A stretch of 64,000 nt of DNA from Pseudomonas batumici (GCF_000820515.1 NZ_JXDG01000032.1:42442-106441); one strand, 5' to 3'; counted from the first letter of the stretch, positions 1-9,254 are shown. Numbers and translations are program-made. The notes: generated by a model from the letters alone, not told the origin.

Positions 1-693
1 ACGGAATTGAATGTTTCCCGCGAGACGGTGCGCCGCGACCTGGTGGCGCTGGAAGCCCTGGGTGAGTTGAAACGTATCCACGGCGGCGCAATCACCGTCG
101 AGGATGAGGCGCCGATTGCCGAACGGGCCCATATCAACGTCAAGTTCAAGCGTGACCTGGCCCGTGCCGCGGTCAGCCTGCTCAGCCATGGGCAGACGGT
201 GTTCATCGACGCCGGCACCACCACCGAAATCCTCGCCCAGGAGTTGGCCAGGCTCGGCGGGCTGACCGTGATCACCAACTCGTTCAACGTGGCGTTGCAA
301 CTGCGCGGCAGCAACGTTTCCGGCAGCTTGCACAACGAGGTGATCGTCCTCGGCGGCTCGCTCTGCGACCGCTCACCGGCCACGGTGGGCGCGACCACGG
401 TGGCGGAAATCGGCCGCTATCGCGCCGACCTGGCGCTGCTCTCGCCGGTGGGAATGGACGCCCGTCATGGCGCCAGCAACTACGACCAGCGTGAGAGCGA
501 AGTGGCCCGCGCCATGGCCGAGCACGCCGAACGGGTGGTCATCCTGGCCGACTACAGCAAGCTCGGCGTGCAGAGCCGTATCAGCTTCTGCGCGCCGGAA
601 CGTATCGACGTGCTGGTCACCAATCAGCGGGCCAGTGAAGAGGCGGCATTCGGCGCACTGAAGGCCGGGATCAAGGAAATCATCCTGGCGTGA
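1..693 (+). CDS. DeoR/GlpR-family transcriptional regulator (5' truncated)
   Basis: The gene enters from the left edge: the first codons already encode the second half of a DeoR helix-turn-helix (ELNVSRETVRRDL, then GELKRIHGGAI). The rest is the sugar-phosphate-sensing DeoRC domain, with FIDAGTTTEILA as the phosphate-binding loop, followed by ITNSFNVA, VLGGSLCDRSPATVG and a C-terminal DYSKLG segment. DeoR proteins usually repress carbohydrate or polyol operons and are released by a phosphorylated sugar. The regulated operon must lie outside the window, because the next gene is convergent and unrelated. The true start is upstream of position 1; a TTG at position 7 lies inside the HTH and is not a start. 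Confidence 0.9.
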   Translation, partial: TELNVSRETVRRDLVALEALGELKRIHGGAITVEDEAPIAERAHINVKFKRDLARAAVSLLSHGQTVFIDAGTTTEILAQELARLGGLTVITNSFNVALQLRGSNVSGSLHNEVIVLGGSLCDRSPATVGATTVAEIGRYRADLALLSPVGMDARHGASNYDQRESEVARAMAEHAERVVILADYSKLGVQSRISFCAPERIDVLVTNQRASEEAAFGALKAGIKEIILA

Positions 694-740
694 TGCCCCT
701 AGGTTCCGCGCACGCTTGAAAGTGCCGAGTAGCCCAGCCT

Positions 741-1373
741 TTATCCTGGTCGGCGAACGGCGCGGATCCTGCCGCTATTGCCACCACCACAAAAGAACCG
801 ATCCTCGCCATCGGACTCAAGCCCCGATACGCCCAGGCCCGCGGGCATATCGATGCGTTCCAGCAGTTCTCCCGTTTCAGGATTCACCCGCCGGATATCA
901 CTCTGGTCGTCTTCCCAGGTCGCATGCCAAAGCTCGCCATCGACCCAGGTGACGCCCGTAACGAAACGGTCCGACTCGATAATGCGCAGGATCGCCCCGG
1001 TCTCGGGGTCGACCTGATGAATCCGGCGATCGCGATACTGCCCGACCCAGAGCGCGCCCTCAGCCCAGGCAAGCCCGGAATCACCACCATTGCCCGGCGC
1101 CGGCAGGGTCTTGAGCACCTCACCGGTCTGCGGGTCGATCTTCCGGATACGCCCCTCGGCGATCTGGAACAGGTAGCGGCCATCGAAGGCGGTACCGGCC
1201 TGGGCGGCGACATCGATCGAGCGCACGATCGCCCCACTGGCCGGGTCGAGGGCGTTGAGCCTGTCGCCCGAGGCGAACCAGACGTGCTGGCCGTCATAGG
1301 TAACCCCGGCCACATGCTCGGCATCTGGAAAAGGCCCATATTCACGAAGGATTTCAGCTTGAGAATGTTTCAT
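741..1373 (-). CDS. Beta-propeller (YncE/Vgb-like) repeat protein
   Basis: This 210-residue protein consists of repeated beta-propeller blades of the form LDPASGAIVRSI, IDPQTGEVLKTL, VDPETGAILRII and VNPETGELLERI, interleaved with W-rich strands such as GALWVGQYRDRRIHQ. The pattern matches small quinoprotein-like, Vgb-like or glutamine-cyclotransferase-like propellers. No signal peptide is visible, so it is probably cytoplasmic. It starts 10 nt after the stop of the helix-turn-helix gene on the same strand and is likely co-transcribed with it. The substrate is unknown; propellers of this class may be lactonases or purely binding proteins. The fold is fairly clear, the function is not. Confidence 0.65.
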   Translation of the reverse strand: MKHSQAEILREYGPFPDAEHVAGVTYDGQHVWFASGDRLNALDPASGAIVRSIDVAAQAGTAFDGRYLFQIAEGRIRKIDPQTGEVLKTLPAPGNGGDSGLAWAEGALWVGQYRDRRIHQVDPETGAILRIIESDRFVTGVTWVDGELWHATWEDDQSDIRRVNPETGELLERIDMPAGLGVSGLESDGEDRFFCGGGNSGRIRAVRRPG

Positions 1374-1382
1374 GACCGTATC

Positions 1383-2603
1383 CTAGCCGCTGGTCAGCGG
1401 ACCTGGGAGTAACAAAGTTGACGGGTATCCCGGCACGGACGGTAGCGTCCAACGACGTGCCGGCCCGCGCCCGAAAGCATGCACCTTGCCTGTCGCCGCC
1501 AATGCATCGAGCGCCCGCTGCACCGTGCGCGGGCTGGTCCCCAGTGCGATCGCCAGCGCCGAGCTCGACCACGACTCGCCATCGGCCAGGAAAGCGAGCA
1601 GCGTGCCATGCGGCTCCTCGACCGGCGGCGCCAGAATAACCACCTCATGGGCCTGCCGCGGCACGAGCACGAAGCCCTCCCGGGTCGCCCTCACCTGCGC
1701 CAATGCGTGAATCTCGCCCCGTAGCCGTCCGATTTCGACCCGCAGCCGGACCCGGTGCGATTCATCGGCCTCCTTGCCCCGGAATGCGCGGGCGATCAGG
1801 GCCTGTCGTGAAACACCTCCTGGCCAGCTCTCGGCGAGCACGCGCAGCAGCACGAACAACACCGGCCGCTTCGTCAGCGATACCGACCTGTTCGCCTCAC
1901 GCACCGCGTAACGACAGGCATCCACCACCAGTGCTGGCGAGGCGAACAGTGCCTCGACTTCCTCCAGCAGCAGGAAACGCTCCTCACCCCGCACGAGCAG
2001 ACGCGCGGCAGGCCTACTCAACGTTTGGAAGGCGCTCTCGACTTCGGCAGCGAGTGCGGCAATACCCGCCTTGCGCGCGGCCTCTTCCGCCCGCCGCAGC
2101 GCAGTCCGCGCCGCCCCCGTCTGCAACCGCCGGATGGCAATCCCGGCGCGGGCCAACTCGTAGGCGGTCCTCAATGGCGGCGCCAGCATTGTCGGCTCAA
2201 GCGCGCTCAGCCGAAGCTCGGCCTCATCGAGATGACCGGTCAACAGCAGGCGCCGGACTTCGAGGTGACACGCATGCGCGGCATTCAGGCGGTCCCCCTG
2301 TGCCTCGAGAACCGCCCGCGCACCCGCGAGTGTCTTGGCCGGCCAGGCCAGGTCACGCGAGACCAGCGCGATCTCGGCTTCGGCAACGATGCAACGCGCC
2401 CTCGCCAGCGCCTCCAGCGGCCCGAAGGCACGGACGGCCATCTTCAGCAGAGCCCTGGCGCGAACCAGATCACCCAGCTGCGCCATGGCGATACCGCGCA
2501 GCGCAAGTGCCGGCCCGTCATCGCGCAGGGCAACCCTTTTCAAGGCACCAAGCACATCGCCGGTGGCGAGCAGCCGCGCCGCTGCGCCGATCATCGCGTC
2601 CAT
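1383..2603 (-). CDS. Helical-repeat regulator with C-terminal HTH
   Basis: This 406-residue protein has an Ala/Leu/Arg-rich, TPR-like alpha-helical N-terminal two thirds (roughly residues 1-220). The rest contains winged-helix-like segments, including LAIALGTSPRTVQRALDALAATGKVHAFGRG near residues 350-390, a typical helix-turn-helix with recognition helix and wing. It is most likely a DNA-binding regulator. It heads an operon with the propeller gene and is divergent from the DUF899 gene across a 122-nt gap, so control of that divergon is an inference from position. No ligand is suggested by the sequence. It is not an obvious member of a named regulator family. Confidence 0.6.
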   Translation of the reverse strand: MDAMIGAAARLLATGDVLGALKRVALRDDGPALALRGIAMAQLGDLVRARALLKMAVRAFGPLEALARARCIVAEAEIALVSRDLAWPAKTLAGARAVLEAQGDRLNAAHACHLEVRRLLLTGHLDEAELRLSALEPTMLAPPLRTAYELARAGIAIRRLQTGAARTALRRAEEAARKAGIAALAAEVESAFQTLSRPAARLLVRGEERFLLLEEVEALFASPALVVDACRYAVREANRSVSLTKRPVLFVLLRVLAESWPGGVSRQALIARAFRGKEADESHRVRLRVEIGRLRGEIHALAQVRATREGFVLVPRQAHEVVILAPPVEEPHGTLLAFLADGESWSSSALAIALGTSPRTVQRALDALAATGKVHAFGRGPARRWTLPSVPGYPSTLLLPGPLTSG

Positions 2604-2725
2604 GCCGATCCCGTCAAACTTGTCACTCCCACCCTGGTGCGCCTCCGCCCTAGTCTGTTCACGACCACCCGGTAACCGCTCGTACGACCGATGGTACGAC
2701 GAGCCATGGCAAATGGAGAACCATC

Positions 2726-3523
2726 ATGACCACACACATGATAGGCACCCGCGAAGAATGGCTGGCGGCGCGGCTCAAGCTGCTGGCAGATGAAAAAGAA
2801 CTGACCCGCCGCGGCGACGCCCTGGCCCAGCAACGGCAGGCCCTGCCCTGGGTACGGATCGACAAGGCCTACCGCTTCGACACCGACACCGGCAGCGCCT
2901 CGCTGCAGGAGCTGTTCAAGGGCCGCTCGCAGCTGCTGGTCTACCACTTCATGTTCGGGCCCGACTACAGCGCCGGCTGCCCTTCCTGCTCCTCGATCGC
3001 CGATGGCTTCAATGGCATCGTCGTCCATCTCGAAAACCATGACGTCGCCTTCACCGCCATCTCGCGGGCACCGCTGGCCAAGCTGCAGGCGTTCAAGCAG
3101 CGCATGGGCTGGAGCTTTGACTGGGCCAGCTCGTTCGGCAGCGATTTCAACAGCGACTTCAGCGTCTGGTTCAGCGAGGAGCAGCAGCGCGAGGGCGACA
3201 TTGTCTACAACTATCTCCGCGAGGCGCCTCTGGCGGGCCCCCAGAGAGGCCAGACCGTCCGGGAATGGCAGTTGCAGGGCAGCGAAAGTCCGATTTCCCG
3301 GGCCGCCGCCATGACCGGAACCGACATCGCCACGTTCATACGTGACAGGCCCGGGGTCAGCGCCTTCGTGCTCGAAGACGGCGAGGTCTACCACACCTAC
3401 TCCGCCTATGCCCGCGGACTGGACGGCCTCTGGGGCATGTACCAGTGGCTCGACCGCGCGCCCAAGGGCCGCAACGAACAGGGCATCTGGTGGCGCCACC
3501 ACGACAAATACGGCCAGGAGTGA
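2726..3523 (+). CDS. DUF899 thioredoxin-like family protein
   Basis: A 265-residue protein with the DUF899 layout: an N-terminal helix (EEWLAARLKLLADEKELTRRGD), then VYHFMFGPDYSAGCPSCSSIADGF around residues 72-95, with a CxxC pair where thioredoxin-like proteins carry their redox centre. It ends in SAFVLEDGEVYHTYSAYARGLDGLWGMYQWLD and a WWRHHDKYG tail. DUF899 proteins are annotated as predicted dithiol-disulfide oxidoreductases; the physiological substrate is not known. A GGAG ribosome binding site precedes the ATG. The following small membrane-protein gene begins 5 nt after the stop, so the two are probably co-transcribed. Confidence 0.85.
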   Translation: MTTHMIGTREEWLAARLKLLADEKELTRRGDALAQQRQALPWVRIDKAYRFDTDTGSASLQELFKGRSQLLVYHFMFGPDYSAGCPSCSSIADGFNGIVVHLENHDVAFTAISRAPLAKLQAFKQRMGWSFDWASSFGSDFNSDFSVWFSEEQQREGDIVYNYLREAPLAGPQRGQTVREWQLQGSESPISRAAAMTGTDIATFIRDRPGVSAFVLEDGEVYHTYSAYARGLDGLWGMYQWLDRAPKGRNEQGIWWRHHDKYGQE

Positions 3524-3528
3524 CCCGC

Positions 3529-3807
3529 ATGCTCTCGTCCAGTCGGCTGAAGGAAAACCCACCGGCGCGAATGCCAGGCGGCCATGCACTGGGCATTGCC
3601 GACTGGCTGTGCCTGGCGGCCACGCCCACCTTCGCCGGCATGGCGTTGCTCACGGCCGCCGGTGCAGGCACGGACTTGATGTGTTCCTCCCTGCACGGCA
3701 CTTTTGCCTTCGACGGCATGGTGACCATGTACCTGATCATGGGCGCCTTCCATCTGCCACCCTGGCTGCGGCTGATTTCCGGCCACGCCGGCGGATCAAC
3801 CGGCTGA
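3529..3807 (+). CDS. Small membrane protein paired with DUF899
   Basis: A 92-residue protein starting at the ATG 5 nt after the DUF899 stop. It has two hydrophobic stretches, around residues 22-42 (ADWLCLAATPTFAGMALLTA) and 55-72 (MVTMYLIMGAFHLPPWL), joined by a short CSSLHG loop. It is probably an inner-membrane protein with two helices. I do not recognise a named family. Tight coupling to DUF899 suggests a shared role. Longer in-frame extension upstream overlaps DUF899 and lacks a sensible ribosome binding site. Confidence 0.6.
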   Translation: MLSSSRLKENPPARMPGGHALGIADWLCLAATPTFAGMALLTAAGAGTDLMCSSLHGTFAFDGMVTMYLIMGAFHLPPWLRLISGHAGGSTG

Positions 3808-3921
3808 TCCAGGACGCCGACCGGCACGCGATCCAGGTAGGGCTCACATTAAGGAGGCCTATTGCTCTTTGGTTATCACTGCATGTTAATGTTATGCACA
3901 TGATCCCAGGGAGTCAGCATC

Positions 3922-5568
3922 ATGATTGCGATACGAGAGGCGTGGAAATCAGGACTGCTTGGCCGCAAGCACTGGCCTCGCAACCTGGTCTCGGGCGTTA
4001 TCGTGGGCATCGTGGCGCTCCCCTTGTCCATGGCCTTTGCCATCGCCTCGGGAGTCAAGCCCGAACAAGGCATCTACACCGCCATTGTCGGTGGGCTCCT
4101 GGTGTCCTTGTTCGGCGGCAGCCGCCTGCAGATCGCGGGTCCCACGGGCGCCTTTATCGTGATCCTGGCCGGCGTCACCGCCCGCTACGGAATCGACGGC
4201 CTACAGATAGCGACCTTCATGGCCGGGGCGATCCTGCTGCTACTCGGGATCACCCGGTTGGGAGCCATCATCAAGTTCATACCTGACCCTGTGATCGTCG
4301 GGTTCACCGCCGGCATCGGCGTGATCATCTGGGTGGGGCAATGGAAAGACTTCTTCGGCCTGCCGAAAGTCGCCGACGGTCATTTCCATGAGCGGCTCTG
4401 GCACCTGCTTGAAGCACTCCCGAACCTTCACCCGACGACGACCCTGCTGGCGCTCCTGAGCCTGCTGCTGGTCCTGCTCACGCCCAGGCTCCCCGGCATG
4501 AAACGCGTTCCCGGTCCCTTGCTCGCCATGGTCGTCGCAACCGTCATACAGGCGGTTTTCCAGTTCCCCGGTGTAGCCACGATCGGCAGTGCCTTCGGCG
4601 GGATACCCCAGGGGTTGCCGACATTGAGCCTGCCTGAGGTGACGCTGCCGCGGATCATCGAATTGATTGGTCCGGCATTCGCCATCGCCATGCTCGGCGC
4701 CATCGAGTCATTGTTGTCGGCCGTGGTGGCCGATGGCATGGCGGGCACCCGCCATGACTCCAACCAGGAGCTGATCGGCCAGGGCATCGCCAACCTGATC
4801 AGTCCGTTGTTCGCCGGCTTTGCCGCGACCGGAGCCATCGCCCGAACCGCCACCAATATCCGCAACGGCGGCAACAGCCCGCTCGCCGGCCTGGTGCATG
4901 CGCTCACGCTGGTGCTGCTGGTGTCTTTCCTGGCACCGCTGGCTTCGGATATCCCGCTGTGCACCCTCGCGGCCATCCTGTTCGTCGTGGCCTACAACAT
5001 GAGCGAGTTGAAACACTTCAAGCGCATGCTCCAGCGAGCACCGCGTGCCGATATCGCGATACTGCTGGTCACCTTCATGCTGACGGTCTTCAGCGACCTG
5101 ACCATTGCCGTGAACATCGGCGTCATTCTCGCCATGCTGCAATTCATGCGGCGGATGGCGTCTTCGGTGGAGGTGCAGAGAATGGTCGGCAAGGACCTGG
5201 AGGTCGAACTGCGCCTCAACGGCCAGGTCGAACTGCCGGCCAATGTCCTGGTGTATGGCATCGAGGGGCCGTTGTTCTTCGGTGCGGCGGAAACCTTCGA
5301 ACGGGTGCTGGCGCAGACCCACACCGACCCCGGGACCCTGATCATTCGCCTGAATCACGTGCCCTTCATGGACATCACGGGTTTGCAGACCCTGCTCGAA
5401 GTCATCGAGCAGCTGCGCAATCGCAACATTGTCGTGAAGCTGTGCGAGGCCAACGAGAAGGTCCTGGGCAAGCTGCGCAAGGCCGGGATACTCCAGGCGC
5501 TGGGGCCTGGGCATTATCATGCCGATTTCCATTCGGCACTGAGCGCCGCCAGCCCCTCCGGACAGTAA
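3922..5568 (+). CDS. SulP-family anion transporter with STAS domain
   Basis: A 548-residue SulP/SLC26 protein. The membrane part (about residues 20-400) opens with the signature GVIVGIVALPLSMAFAIASGVKPEQGIYTAIVGG, followed by QIAGPTGAFIVIL and FIPDPVIVGFTAGIGVII. A cytoplasmic STAS domain (about 430-540) carries VYGIEGPLFFGAAETF and the loop MDITGLQTL. SulP proteins import sulfate, bicarbonate, dicarboxylates or related anions; the substrate cannot be read from sequence. An AGGGAG ribosome binding site precedes the ATG. It appears monocistronic, with an unrelated small gene convergent downstream. Confidence 0.9.
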   Translation: MIAIREAWKSGLLGRKHWPRNLVSGVIVGIVALPLSMAFAIASGVKPEQGIYTAIVGGLLVSLFGGSRLQIAGPTGAFIVILAGVTARYGIDGLQIATFMAGAILLLLGITRLGAIIKFIPDPVIVGFTAGIGVIIWVGQWKDFFGLPKVADGHFHERLWHLLEALPNLHPTTTLLALLSLLLVLLTPRLPGMKRVPGPLLAMVVATVIQAVFQFPGVATIGSAFGGIPQGLPTLSLPEVTLPRIIELIGPAFAIAMLGAIESLLSAVVADGMAGTRHDSNQELIGQGIANLISPLFAGFAATGAIARTATNIRNGGNSPLAGLVHALTLVLLVSFLAPLASDIPLCTLAAILFVVAYNMSELKHFKRMLQRAPRADIAILLVTFMLTVFSDLTIAVNIGVILAMLQFMRRMASSVEVQRMVGKDLEVELRLNGQVELPANVLVYGIEGPLFFGAAETFERVLAQTHTDPGTLIIRLNHVPFMDITGLQTLLEVIEQLRNRNIVVKLCEANEKVLGKLRKAGILQALGPGHYHADFHSALSAASPSGQ

Positions 5569-5598
5569 CACCTGCCTGCCCGGCGTCGACCGGTTGCC

Positions 5599-5784
5599 TT
5601 ACTGCTCCTTGCCGACCACCTTGCTTCTGGTCGAATAGGAAACACCGTGGGTTTCCAGATAATCTCGAATCAACTGGCGAACCACCTGCGACGGCGTCAG
5701 GTCCTGAGCGGCACAAAGCTCCTCAAGGGCCTTTTTCTTGACCGGATCAATGAGTACGGTCAGTCGTGCGGTCTTGCTTTCCAT
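5599..5784 (-). CDS. Ribbon-helix-helix (CopG-like) protein
   Basis: A 61-residue protein with the ribbon-helix-helix pattern: a beta strand (ARLTVLIDP) followed by two helices (VKKKALEELCAAQDL and TPSQVVRQLIRDYLETHG). Such proteins are small dimeric DNA-binding regulators, sometimes antitoxins. No toxin gene lies beside it, so a stand-alone regulator is more likely. A candidate sigma-70 promoter lies about 40 nt upstream of the start. It is convergent with the SulP gene. Confidence 0.7.
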   Translation of the reverse strand: MESKTARLTVLIDPVKKKALEELCAAQDLTPSQVVRQLIRDYLETHGVSYSTRSKVVGKEQ

Positions 5785-5822
5785 GGAAGTATCGACGCCC
5801 TGCGGCCACCTATGTTAATCAA

Positions 5823-5852
5823 ATTATAATAACCGCCTTCCGGCGTTGTCAC
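5823..5852 (-). promoter_or_regulatory. Candidate sigma-70 promoter of the RHH gene
   Basis: On the minus strand a GTGACA hexamer (5852-5847) is followed after 18 nt by a perfect TATAAT (5828-5823). This leaves a short untranslated leader before the RHH start at 5784. The -10 box matches the consensus exactly and the -35 differs at one base. Confidence 0.5.
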
Positions 5853-5907
5853 GCCCTCTCCCCGATCAGCGGAGGACGCCCCGGGATCGGCGGTTCCCAC
5901 GTTATCG

Positions 5908-6879
5908 TCAACCGCCATCGCGAGCCAGTTGGCTGCTGCTTCTGCGGGAAAAAAGACACTCCTGCGTGAGGGTCGCCCGCAGCTGCGCAGCCTCCTGCTC
6001 CAACCGTTCACACATGAAGTCGACGAACACGCGAATCTTGCGCGACAGCTGGCGACTCGAAGGCCAGACGATGCTCATGGTGTCCGGCGGGATCAGATAG
6101 CCATGCAGCAGACAGCGCAACGAGCCGTCAGCCAGGGCCTCGCGGGCCAGGAAGTCGGGGATGGTGCCCAGCCCGAAGCCCTTGACCAGCGCCCCACGGA
6201 CCATCTCCATGTTGTTGCTGACCATCACTGTGCGGGTCCGAGGCTCCCTCGCACCCTCCTCGCGCAACAGAGGAAAGTCCAGCAACTTGCCGTTCTTGAA
6301 GTAGCGAAAACGCACCGCCAGGTGATCGTCCAGTTCCGCCGGCGTCTGCGGCGTGCCGTAGCGCTCCAGGTACGCCGGCGCGGCGCACAGCACCGGTTGC
6401 ACGCCGGGCAGGCGTCGGCTCATCAGGCGCGAATCCGGCAGCTCGCCGCTGCGAATGGCGATATCCATCCCCTCCTCGATCAGGTCCACCAGCTTGTCGC
6501 TGAAGTCGAGGTCCAGTTCGATATCGGGGTACAGCTCCATGAACGCCATCAGCACGGACTGGAAGAGCTGATAGCTGGCCGCCGGCATGCTGATGCGCAA
6601 ACGTCCGCGCGGGACTTCCGTGGACTGCGACAAGGTCGCCTGGGCGTCGTCCAGCTCATCGAGGATACGCCGGCAGCGCTCCTGGAACACCCGGCCCTCG
6701 TCGGTCAGGCTGAGGCTGCGGGTCGAGCGTTGAAACAGGCGCACGCCCAATTGCTGTTCAAGCCGGGTCACCCCCTTGCCAACGGCCGACGCCGACAGCC
6801 CCAGCGCCCTGCCCGCCTCGACGAAACTGCCCAGCTCGGCCGTGCGGACAAAGGACATCAAACCACTCAGTCGATCCAC
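5908..6879 (-). CDS. LysR-family transcriptional regulator
   Basis: A 323-residue LysR regulator. The N-terminal winged HTH (residues 1-60) reads MDRLSGLMSFVRTAELGSFVEAGRALGLSASAVGKGVTRLEQQLG in two segments and is followed by RLFQRSTRSLSLTDEG. The periplasmic-binding-protein-like effector domain starts near residue 90 (RGRLRISMPAASYQLF). It belongs to the CrgA/DmlR-like branch. It is divergent from an MFS transporter gene with 179 nt between the starts, the usual arrangement for a LysR protein controlling its neighbour. The inducer is unknown. Confidence 0.9.
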   Translation of the reverse strand: MDRLSGLMSFVRTAELGSFVEAGRALGLSASAVGKGVTRLEQQLGVRLFQRSTRSLSLTDEGRVFQERCRRILDELDDAQATLSQSTEVPRGRLRISMPAASYQLFQSVLMAFMELYPDIELDLDFSDKLVDLIEEGMDIAIRSGELPDSRLMSRRLPGVQPVLCAAPAYLERYGTPQTPAELDDHLAVRFRYFKNGKLLDFPLLREEGAREPRTRTVMVSNNMEMVRGALVKGFGLGTIPDFLAREALADGSLRCLLHGYLIPPDTMSIVWPSSRQLSRKIRVFVDFMCERLEQEAAQLRATLTQECLFSRRSSSQLARDGG

Positions 6880-6904
6880 CTGCCTCTCCTATTCGATCCT
6901 TTTG

Positions 6905-6921
6905 TTCCGATATGGGCGGAA
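6905..6921. promoter_or_regulatory. Candidate LysR operator in the divergent intergenic region
   Basis: A TTCCG-N7-CGGAA inverted repeat lies 26 nt upstream of the LysR start, between lysR and the MFS gene. The dyad with a T...A core and 17-nt span is the kind of site LysR proteins bind. Assignment rests on symmetry and position only. Confidence 0.4.
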
Positions 6922-7058
6922 TTTTTACCGTTTTTAACTCGATTACCCGCTCTTTAAGATCCTTGCATGTTCCGCCGCCCCCGGTAAACCACCGAAGCGC
7001 GGCCATTTCACACTCATCCAAGGGGCACACAGCCACGCCCGATACAAGGATCCGACCG

Positions 7059-8591
7059 ATGTCCATCCCGCTCCTGCTGCAACAGCGACTGATCCTGCTG
7101 GCCGTGTGCATCACGGCCATCAGCATGCCCTTCAACTTCACCGCGCCGGCCGTTGCCCTGCCCGCCATCGGCCGCACCTTCGGTGGCTCGCCGATGGAGC
7201 TGAACTGGGTCACCAATGCCTTCATGCTGACCTTCGGCAGTTGCCTGATGCTGGCCGGCGCACTGGCTGACAACTATGGCCGCAAGAGAATCTTCTTCGG
7301 TGGCGTCAGCGCTTTTGCCGTGCTCGCTGCCGCCTTGCCCCTCGCCCCCAGCCTGGCACTGTTCGATGTCCTGCGGGCGGCCCAGGGATTGGCTGCTGCG
7401 GCGGCCTTCTCCGGCGGTATGTCCGCCCTGGCGCAAGTCTTCGACGGACCGGGGCGCATCCGCGCGTTCAGTTTCGTCGGGACCAGCTTTGGTATCGGCC
7501 TGGCCTTCGGCCCCGTAGTGGCCGGCGCCATCGTCGAAGCCTTTGACTGGCACCTGGTCTTCCCGCTGATCACCGTGCTGGCTGTGATCTCGTTGAGCCT
7601 GGCCTCCCGCTATATGCGGGAATCACGCAACCCCGATGCAGCCGGAGTCGATTGGCCAGGTGCGATCACCTTCACCTGGGCATTGGGTATCTTCACCTAT
7701 GCCATCCTCAAAGCGCCGGAAAGCGGCTGGAGCGATCCGCTGGTGCTCGGGCTGTTCGCCGTCGCGCTGCTGTCCTTCGTGGCCTTCGTCATGATCGAAC
7801 AGCATGTCGCCCAGCCCATGCTCGATCTGACGCTGTTCCGCTTCCCACGCTTCGTTGGCGTGCAACTGCTGGCAGCCGCGCCGGCCTATTCCTTCGTAGT
7901 GTTGCTGATACTGCTGCCGATCCGCTTCGTCGGCATCGAAGGCATGAGCGAGGTCGCGGCCGGCTGGTTACTGATCGCTTTATCGGCACCGCTGTTGGTA
8001 CTGCCGGTTGTTGCCGGCTACCTGACCCGTTGGCTGTCACCTTCCACCTTGTGCGGCAGCGGTCTGCTGGTGTGTGCCGCCGGGTTGTTCTGGTTGAGCC
8101 ATGTGCCGGTGGGTAGCGCGGCGACCGAACTGGCCTGGCCAATGCTGGTGATCGGTGCCGGCATCAGCCTGCCCTGGGGCTTGATGGATGGCATGGCGGT
8201 CAGCGTGGTACCCAAGGAACGCGCCGGCATGGCCACCGGTATCTTCAGCACGACCCGGGTGGCGGGTGAAGGCGTGGCCATTGCCGTCGTCACCGCACTG
8301 CTGTCGGCGTTCACCGCAGGTCATCTCGGTAATGCCGCGACGCCGGACATCGTCGGTGCCGCACAGCATCTGGCCACTGGCGACCTGGCCGGTGCCGCGC
8401 AACGGCTGCCCGCCGCCGGACACGCCGCGCTGGCCGAGGGTTACAGTGCCGCGTTCAGTACCTTGCTGCGGGTGCTGACAGCGATCACCGTACTGACGGC
8501 GGCCGTGGTGTTTCTGTTTCTCGACCGGGGTTCGGTCGCGGATGATACGGACACCGAACGGGACGACCAGGTGCTGGATCAGGCGGGGTAG
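7059..8591 (+). CDS. MFS drug-efflux transporter, DHA2 (14 TMS) type
   Basis: A 510-residue major facilitator protein. The first helices carry FNFTAPAVALPAIGRTFGGS and the loop 2-3 motif GALADNYGRKRIF; the fifth helix carries the antiporter-type GIGLAFGPVVAGAIVEAF. Hydrophobic segments continue to about residue 490, consistent with 14 helices. The start was set at the ATG preceded by AAGGA rather than an upstream in-frame codon, because the extra 49 residues are polar and unlike the family. It probably exports small hydrophobic compounds and is likely regulated by the divergent LysR protein. Confidence 0.85.
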   Translation: MSIPLLLQQRLILLAVCITAISMPFNFTAPAVALPAIGRTFGGSPMELNWVTNAFMLTFGSCLMLAGALADNYGRKRIFFGGVSAFAVLAAALPLAPSLALFDVLRAAQGLAAAAAFSGGMSALAQVFDGPGRIRAFSFVGTSFGIGLAFGPVVAGAIVEAFDWHLVFPLITVLAVISLSLASRYMRESRNPDAAGVDWPGAITFTWALGIFTYAILKAPESGWSDPLVLGLFAVALLSFVAFVMIEQHVAQPMLDLTLFRFPRFVGVQLLAAAPAYSFVVLLILLPIRFVGIEGMSEVAAGWLLIALSAPLLVLPVVAGYLTRWLSPSTLCGSGLLVCAAGLFWLSHVPVGSAATELAWPMLVIGAGISLPWGLMDGMAVSVVPKERAGMATGIFSTTRVAGEGVAIAVVTALLSAFTAGHLGNAATPDIVGAAQHLATGDLAGAAQRLPAAGHAALAEGYSAAFSTLLRVLTAITVLTAAVVFLFLDRGSVADDTDTERDDQVLDQAG

Positions 8592-9220
8592 TCCTGCGCG
8601 TCAGGCGCCAGACGCATGACATGAGCCCGGATATCTTCGGGCCAAGTCTCGATGCGCTGTTCCAGGGCTGCCCGATCGTCGGCGAACAGCGCGCGTGTTG
8701 CCTCTTCGTAGCCGGGCAGGTCACCGGCGATCGCCAACATGAACTGATAGGTGGCCTCCTGGGCGGCCCGGCGTTGCTGGAGCGCCCCGCCGTTTCGCCG
8801 GGCGTCATCCACCAGGCGCCGGAGTACCGCGGATGCACCGCCGGGTTGGGCGGCCAACCAATCCCATTGCCTTGGCAACAGGGTCACTTCCCGGGAGACC
8901 ACCCCTAGTCTTGGCCGACCTCTTCCCCTCGGCTCCGCCGCTTCATCCTTCGCAGGTTGCGCAGGCTCGCCCGGCCCTGGCCGATAACGCCCGGCGCTGG
9001 CCTGGGGCGGCAGGGACAATCGTTCGAGGATCTCGGCCTCGGTACCGCGCAGGTCCAGATCGATGACGCGGCCAGTCGCATCGTCGAAAACCAGATGGGT
9101 ATTCGCCGAGCCATTTTCGATGGCCGTCTTGATCGCCAGCGCCACTTCAGCCAGCGGTCCGGACCGCAGCAATCGGTGGGATTCAAAGGCCGTGACAGGT
9201 TTTGAGAGAAGGTCGGACAT
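8579..9220 (-). CDS. DUF2239 family protein
   Basis: A 213-residue soluble protein matching DUF2239. The N-terminal part is TAFESHRLLRSGPLAEVALAIK, followed by HLVFDDATGRVIDLDLRGTEAE. A charged Pro/Gly-rich linker leads to GRPRLGVVSREVTLLPRQWDWL, and the C-terminus is helical with YQFMLAIAGDLPGYEEATRALFA. The family has no known function; the GRGRPRLGV segment resembles an AT-hook-like basic patch. Its 3' end overlaps the 3' end of the MFS gene by 13 nt, so the two are convergent. Confidence 0.8.
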   Translation of the reverse strand: MSDLLSKPVTAFESHRLLRSGPLAEVALAIKTAIENGSANTHLVFDDATGRVIDLDLRGTEAEILERLSLPPQASAGRYRPGPGEPAQPAKDEAAEPRGRGRPRLGVVSREVTLLPRQWDWLAAQPGGASAVLRRLVDDARRNGGALQQRRAAQEATYQFMLAIAGDLPGYEEATRALFADDRAALEQRIETWPEDIRAHVMRLAPDAQDYPA

Positions 9221-9254
9221 GGAATCAGCCCCTTGGGTGTGGAAGCCAATTAAT

